A stretch of DNA of 18,134 nucleotides from CAZMHN01 sp964566145 (GTDB lineage Bacteria; Patescibacteriota; Patescibacteriia; Veblenbacterales; UBA10138): positions 1 to 18,134 of the forward strand of contig CAZMHN010000017.1 in the NCBI GenBank assembly GCA_964566145.1. Reading direction: 5' to 3'. Shown one piece after another: positions 14,542-18,134 of this stretch. The notes beneath the pieces are model-generated. The model was not told the DNA's origin. It worked only from the letters and a program-made list of their open reading frames with translations, and ran no database searches. The first letter of the stretch is position 1, and each line of letters opens with the position of its first letter. The position numbers and the translations under genes are program-made.

Positions 14542-17083
14542 CTACGGCCAGTTTATGGGTACCTATCGGTTCAAAGAACAAGTCTATAGCTTCACCATTT
14601 ACCACCTCTCGTGGGTCACTTGAGAAGGTGGCCTTTGAAAACCGCACTCCAGTATCATCAGCCACTGAATAATCTACTGCTATTGTATCCTGGTGCGTAT
14701 ACACCCGTCCATTTTCTGGAGAAGTAATGGTAATAACTGGCGGGGTGACGTCTTGCGGCACTGGAGGCTCAATAGTGTTTTGCTCCGCGTTGTAGGCAAA
14801 GTTCAACCCTTCTTGAATTCCAGTATCAATTACACCAGTAAATGACGTGGTTTGGGCTTGGGTATCATCAATGGCACTTGTCTCTACTGTATATGGCCCA
14901 ACACCAGTCCCCTCGAGCTTCACCTGATATTCACCGTCTATGGGATTGGGAATTGTGACAAATTCGATATCTGTATCGTATCCAGTATAGAAGCTTCCTG
15001 GGACTTCGGTGAGCATGGCGCCAGTACTAAAGTCCTTACCTACCCGATTGCCTTGGGGATCAATGACCTGAAAGTCTGCTGGGGACTTGATGGAAATAAA
15101 AAGATACTTGGCAATATCCCACAAACTAACTTCTTCGGTAGGGCGTGTACCTGTGAGAATTTCGATTACGTCAAGCTGGGCATTGGTAGGGAGCTTACTA
15201 TGTTCGGAATCCAAGGTGAAAGTATCTATATTGCTTCCCGTACCTAAAGCACTACCACTCAATAAAGGAACAGTTTCATCTCCTAGTCCAGCTTCCAGAC
15301 CTTGATCAGTTAACGTATCACCAAAATCCTCGGGTATGCCGTGCGGCCAGAGGTTATCATCAGGGTCTGGATCGGAAACAATCCGGATACTATTGAGCGT
15401 GCTGCTTTGTCCTAAATTACCAACTATGTAAGTTGGACTAATTCTACTTCTCAATAATTCAATGGCTGGAGAAACGTTCAAATTCTCAAGGTAGGTATTT
15501 CTTGGGTAATCAGTCGGATATGGTTTTAGGTTTCCCGTAAAAGCATCCCGAAGATAATTATCTATAGGCAGTAGCTGCTGTACTGAGGTAACCCCCACAC
15601 GAATATAACCGACTAAACTAAGGTAGCCATGCTTAAATGCCTCCAGTAGAAAAACCTGTTTCATTAAAAAACCATACGGGCCGGGTGGAAAACCTTCGGC
15701 AGCCTCCCACTGTAAGTAAGCCCTGGGTGCTCCCCTCTGTGGTGTTCCGAGGAATATAACCTGGTCAACATCATCCGCATAATCAACCCCCTGAATATAA
15801 CTACGAGCAACTAGGCCTCCCATACTGTGGGCAACGATGTCGACTTTGGTACAACCACAAATCTGTTTTACTTCCTGAATTTTGCTCTTTAGCTCTAAAG
15901 AAGCAAGAACGTTATCTTGCCTCCAATTGTAAGGAAATGCGAACAGTGTAGTACCTACTTCATAGCCCGCTCTCTGCATGGCTAACCACAAATCATCATA
16001 GGTATGTAAGATTGGGTCGAGTTGCCAGGTGCCGTTCACTTGCCACGAACCAAGTATCCCAGGGATCAGGATTACCGGGTCGAGTTGTTGCGTCTTCCCC
16101 ACCCAAGGGTCAAATAAAACTGGACCATAGATATCCTGACCAAGACCACCTGGATTATCCAGATGTTTGGGCCCGGAATTATCCCCCCACCAATTATCCC
16201 TTGCATCTACCATCGCATTCGTGAAATTCGCCAGGCCATAACGTATTGAGGAACCAACCTGACCGTTGTCGTGAATACTATTACCTTGGACTATGATGAT
16301 TCCGGTTGGCTGGGCCTCCTGGCTCAGGGCGATGCCGGCCTGCTTGTTGCCTGTTATCTCGTTGTTCAGAATCGTCGGCTGTCCGCCGTAAATCACCATG
16401 CCATACCCACTGCTCGTAGCAGGGGCAATATCGTTCGCCAAGTAGCTATCCCGGATGGTCACGTTTGTATTCCACAAGCGAACGGCCCAACCAAAACCAA
16501 GGCTGCCTCCCTTGGTTATTGAAAGATGGGAAACGGTTGGTTCAGCTTCTTCTATGACGAGCTGTGCTTGAAAATTCGGCTTAGGATAATTGTTTCCCCC
16601 ATACCGCAAATCGGCGTATGACAAAGCGCCGCCACTCCCCGGTGCAAAGTATACATAGCCCCATGCACTATAAAGCGGCCCCGTCGCACTGCCGTCATTG
16701 TTAGTGTCACCTGCTGCTTCATCGTCACTGTATGAGGTAAAAATAATCCTCTGGGCATCAGCCCCAACGGCGTTCAGAATGCCATTCACCGTGAACCCTG
16801 TATACTTGATCATCTTCACCACCACACCGGGTTCAATGGTAAGCGTCACCCCCGGCCGCACCGTCAGTGCGGGACCGATTACGTACGGACTTCCGTCTAG
16901 TGTCCATATTGTGTCCACGCTGATGTTCGACGGTGGATAGGTCGGGCCGGCGGCACCGGCCTGCGAAGCAAAAAACCAAACAAAAAGGCCTGCTATGAAC
17001 AGGCCCAGAAGACGTGCTGTGGTTCTTGCGCCGCGGCGGAAGCCTCCCCGAGGGGATTCGTCAATGGTGTGTACGTATCCCAT
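14542..17083 (-). CDS. Secreted multi-domain lipase/acyltransferase: beta-helix, LCAT-like hydrolase and Ig-like domain (C-terminus across the gap)
   Basis: 847 residues before the gap, about 945 in all. The N-terminus has a charged stretch, then a signal segment at about 21-45 (ARLLGLFIAGLFVWFFASQAGAA). Residues 70-310 are a right-handed beta-helix of NosD type ending DARDNWWGDNSGP. Residues 335-645 are an alpha/beta hydrolase of the lecithin:cholesterol acyltransferase type: VILIPGILGSW, nucleophile Ser420 in VAHSMGGLVARS, Asp602 in GDETVPLLSG and His628 in SEHSKLP. Residues 650-775 form a beta-rich linker, and an Ig-like domain starts at PPVITITSPENG. It should act outside the cell on lipid or ester substrates. 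The ATG at 17083 has a good GAGGTGA ribosome binding site and its own promoter. The first 260 codons are GC-rich and the rest AT-rich. Confidence 0.88.
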
Positions 17084-17086
17084 ACA

Positions 17087-17093
17087 TCACCTC
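17087..17093 (-). promoter_or_regulatory. Ribosome binding site fixing the start at 17083
   Basis: The minus strand has GAGGTGA, matching the 16S tail well, with the GAGG core six bases before the ATG at 17083. A second ATG at 17087-17085 is in another frame and overlaps the site. It is the only strong Shine-Dalgarno sequence I see before a transcription-unit start here; the other promoter-proximal starts look leaderless. Confidence 0.75.
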
Positions 17094-17102
17094 AACAAAA
17101 CT

Positions 17103-17131
17103 AATCTAAAACGCCGCCCCATCCATGTCAA
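17103..17131 (-). promoter_or_regulatory. Sigma70-type promoter of the lipase-like unit
   Basis: A perfect -35 TTGACA (17126-17131) is followed after 17 bases by TAGATT (17103-17108). Transcription should begin near 17096, giving a 13-base leader that just holds the GAGGTGA site. The 40-bp palindrome ends 15 bases upstream of the -35, a position suited to an activator or other regulator. Confidence 0.7.
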
Positions 17132-17146
17132 CCCGCACCCACCCTC

Positions 17147-17186
17147 CCCAGCACAGTTATGGACGGCCGTCCATAACTGTGCTGGG
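17147..17186. repeat. Perfect 40-bp palindrome with no spacer
   Basis: Two 20-base arms are exact reverse complements with no loop; the centre is ACGGCCGT and each inner arm contains GTTATGGACGG. There is no T-run on either side, so it is not an intrinsic terminator. It lies between a terminator and the promoter of the lipase-like gene. It could be a protein-binding operator, a dispersed palindromic repeat or a recombination or cruciform site. Confidence 0.95.
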
Positions 17187-17190
17187 ATTG

Positions 17191-17210
17191 ATTCGGATAA
17201 ATTCGGATAA
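17191..17210. repeat. Two tandem copies of a 10-bp unit
   Basis: ATTCGGATAA occurs twice in direct succession, four bases from the palindrome. The period is close to one helical turn, so two protein molecules could bind on the same face. It may equally be a slippage duplication. Confidence 0.8.
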
Positions 17211-17245
17211 ACGGACCGAGGCGATACACTTGCTCCCTATTCCCT

Positions 17246-17285
17246 AAAACACCAAGACCCCGCCGTGAGGCGGGGTCTTGGGTGT
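17246..17285 (-). terminator. Rho-independent terminator of the surface protein gene
   Basis: A long stem pairs 17249-17264 with 17269-17285, with one bulged base and a GTGA loop, GC-rich near the loop; on the minus strand it is followed by four T residues (17246-17249). It lies 78 bases after the stop of the surface protein gene. Confidence 0.85.
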
Positions 17286-17331
17286 CCCAAGTCAATCTTT
17301 TCAAATCAGCTTAGGACTTTTAGCTCTATCA

Positions 17332-17347
17332 GCCGATACCAATCGGC
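17332..17347. other. Small perfect hairpin in the 3' untranslated region
   Basis: GCCGAT and ATCGGC pair around a four-base loop, 16 bases past the stop of the surface protein gene. There is no T-run. It may stabilise the messenger end ahead of the main terminator, or have no function. Confidence 0.45.
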
Positions 17348-17363
17348 CAAGACCTAACTAAGA

Positions 17364-18134
17364 TTAGTAGGTGTTGGCGAAGGTGATGGTGGTAGAGAGC
17401 GGGCTGACAACCGTCAGACCAGCCATGTTGTTGGAACCAGCAGAGTCGCTGTTGTCGTACCAGACGAAGTCGCCGGCAGACGAAACATTGCCTGTGTCAA
17501 CGGACACGCTCAAGCTCTCGTCGGCAGTTGTATCAGCCTTCGTGAGAGAAGAGGTGCTGGTTTCGAGGTCGAGCGCCAAAGCGGAGCTCGAAATCTCAAC
17601 ATCGCTGTAGGTTGTTACAGCGGCCACGTCAGCGCCGTTACCGGCGATGAGCTTGATGGTACCAGCAGTAGCGGTGCCGCTAAAGGCGCCGTACATGCGA
17701 GTGGTGACGCCGGAGTCCTTGAGGGACGCGAGCAGACCGTTCGATGTGGCTACAGTGCTGTTCAAGTCACCAGCTATGTCCACATTGAGCGAATCGGTGT
17801 AGAACCGAAGGTCGTCAATAAGGATGGTGGCGGCGTTGTCCGGGTTGGCCTTGATGTTGATGGTCACGTACCGGTCAGTGGACGCCGTGGTGACTGAGTA
17901 CTCCTCGTAGTACCACTGGTTGGCGTTGGTGATGGCTGTAGGCAGGTTGCTGTTGTTCAAGCTGACCGTGCCCAAACCGTTCAATGTAGCGTCGTCAGTG
18001 GCGTCAGCCGTGCTGGAGACGCTTACAGCGATATCACCGACGGCCTTGGCCACAGAGCTGCGGACCCAGAAGCCTAACTTGTTGTAGGCAGTGAGGCCGG
18101 CAGATGCGCCAAAGTCGTAGTTAGTGCTGTCGTT
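17364..18134 (-). CDS. Secreted surface or S-layer-like protein, C-terminal part only
   Basis: The frame is open from the TAA at 17364 to the right edge, giving 256 visible residues; the GTG at 18053 is an internal Val codon, since the frame continues upstream with NDSTNYDFGASAGL. The sequence is rich in Ser, Thr, Ala, Asn and Asp, lacks Cys, and alternates beta-strand patterns. An early part (FWVRSSVAKAVGDIAVSVS, then DRYVTINIKA and ILIDDLRFY) looks like a beta-sandwich carbohydrate-binding-type domain; a second unit runs from LNVDIAGDL, and the end has GDFVWYDNSDS and SPLSTTITFANTY. Such composition is usual for large extracellular or S-layer-like proteins, including those of candidate-phyla bacteria; no exact family is recognised. 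It has its own terminator, so it is a separate unit from the lipase-like gene. Its promoter and signal peptide are outside the window. Confidence 0.72.
   Translation of the reverse strand, partial: NDSTNYDFGASAGLTAYNKLGFWVRSSVAKAVGDIAVSVSSTADATDDATLNGLGTVSLNNSNLPTAITNANQWYYEEYSVTTASTDRYVTINIKANPDNAATILIDDLRFYTDSLNVDIAGDLNSTVATSNGLLASLKDSGVTTRMYGAFSGTATAGTIKLIAGNGADVAAVTTYSDVEISSSALALDLETSTSSLTKADTTADESLSVSVDTGNVSSAGDFVWYDNSDSAGSNNMAGLTVVSPLSTTITFANTY

Noticed and set aside
17147..17186. Palindrome as an insertion-sequence terminal repeat or CRISPR repeat
   Set aside because: There is no transposase gene, no second inverted copy enclosing a gene, and no regular repeat-spacer array nearby.
17187..17363. 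Small RNA or riboswitch in the spacer between surface genes
   Set aside because: The hairpins are explained by the terminator and a minor 3' stem; no conserved RNA fold is recognisable.

Overview
This window looks like a metagenome-assembled bacterial scaffold. It is GC-rich (about 60-65% by eye) from 1 to about 13700, contains a 10-N scaffold gap at 14532-14541, and uses the standard code: TGA is a stop in several solid genes, which argues against code-25 lineages. Small compact genes with tiny or overlapping junctions, apparently leaderless promoters, many glycosyltransferases and large secreted surface proteins fit a candidate-phyla-radiation (Patescibacteria-like) genome. That assignment is inference, because no ribosomal or other phylogenetic marker is present.

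Region 1 (1-2997): two divergent polytopic membrane proteins of GT-C glycosyltransferase style. One runs off the left edge on the minus strand; the other is complete on the plus strand. Their starts are 40 bp apart, and two extended -10 promoters sit back to back between them.

Region 2 (2998-13708, all minus strand): one long, tightly packed run that probably forms a single envelope-glycan operon. Read from its promoter at 13718-13746 the order is: secreted subtilase with a C-terminal repeat propeller, GtrA-like flippase, UXS-like SDR enzyme, metK, GalE-like epimerase, DPM1/GtrB-like GT2, DUF2304, DoxX, rhamnosyltransferase-like GT2, and two GT4 enzymes. The genes could make nucleotide sugars (two SDR enzymes), load sugar onto a polyprenyl carrier (GtrB-like GT2), flip it (GtrA), and transfer it outside (GT-C enzymes), while the GT2/GT4 enzymes build a cytoplasmic glycan. 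No initiating phosphoglycosyltransferase, Wzx or Wzy is in the window.

Region 3 (13761-17131, minus strand): a separate transcription unit with a good promoter (TTGACA-17-TAGATT), a strong ribosome binding site and a terminator at 13761-13786. It encodes a large secreted protein (beta-helix, LCAT-like lipase/acyltransferase, Ig-like and alpha-helical parts) split by the assembly gap, followed by a small membrane protein. From about 13790 to 16300 the DNA is clearly AT-richer than its neighbours, while the first third of the large gene is not. This suggests acquisition or domain recombination.

Region 4 (17132-18134): a perfect 40-bp palindrome, a 10-bp tandem duplication, a strong terminator, and the C-terminal 256 residues of a secreted, Ser/Thr/Ala-rich surface protein that enters from the right edge.

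No rRNA, tRNA, CRISPR array or insertion sequence was seen. The least ordinary items are the multi-domain beta-helix/LCAT-like protein, the palindrome upstream of its promoter, the leaderless promoter style, and an SDR enzyme that looks like a UDP-xylose synthase but lacks two of that family's catalytic residues.
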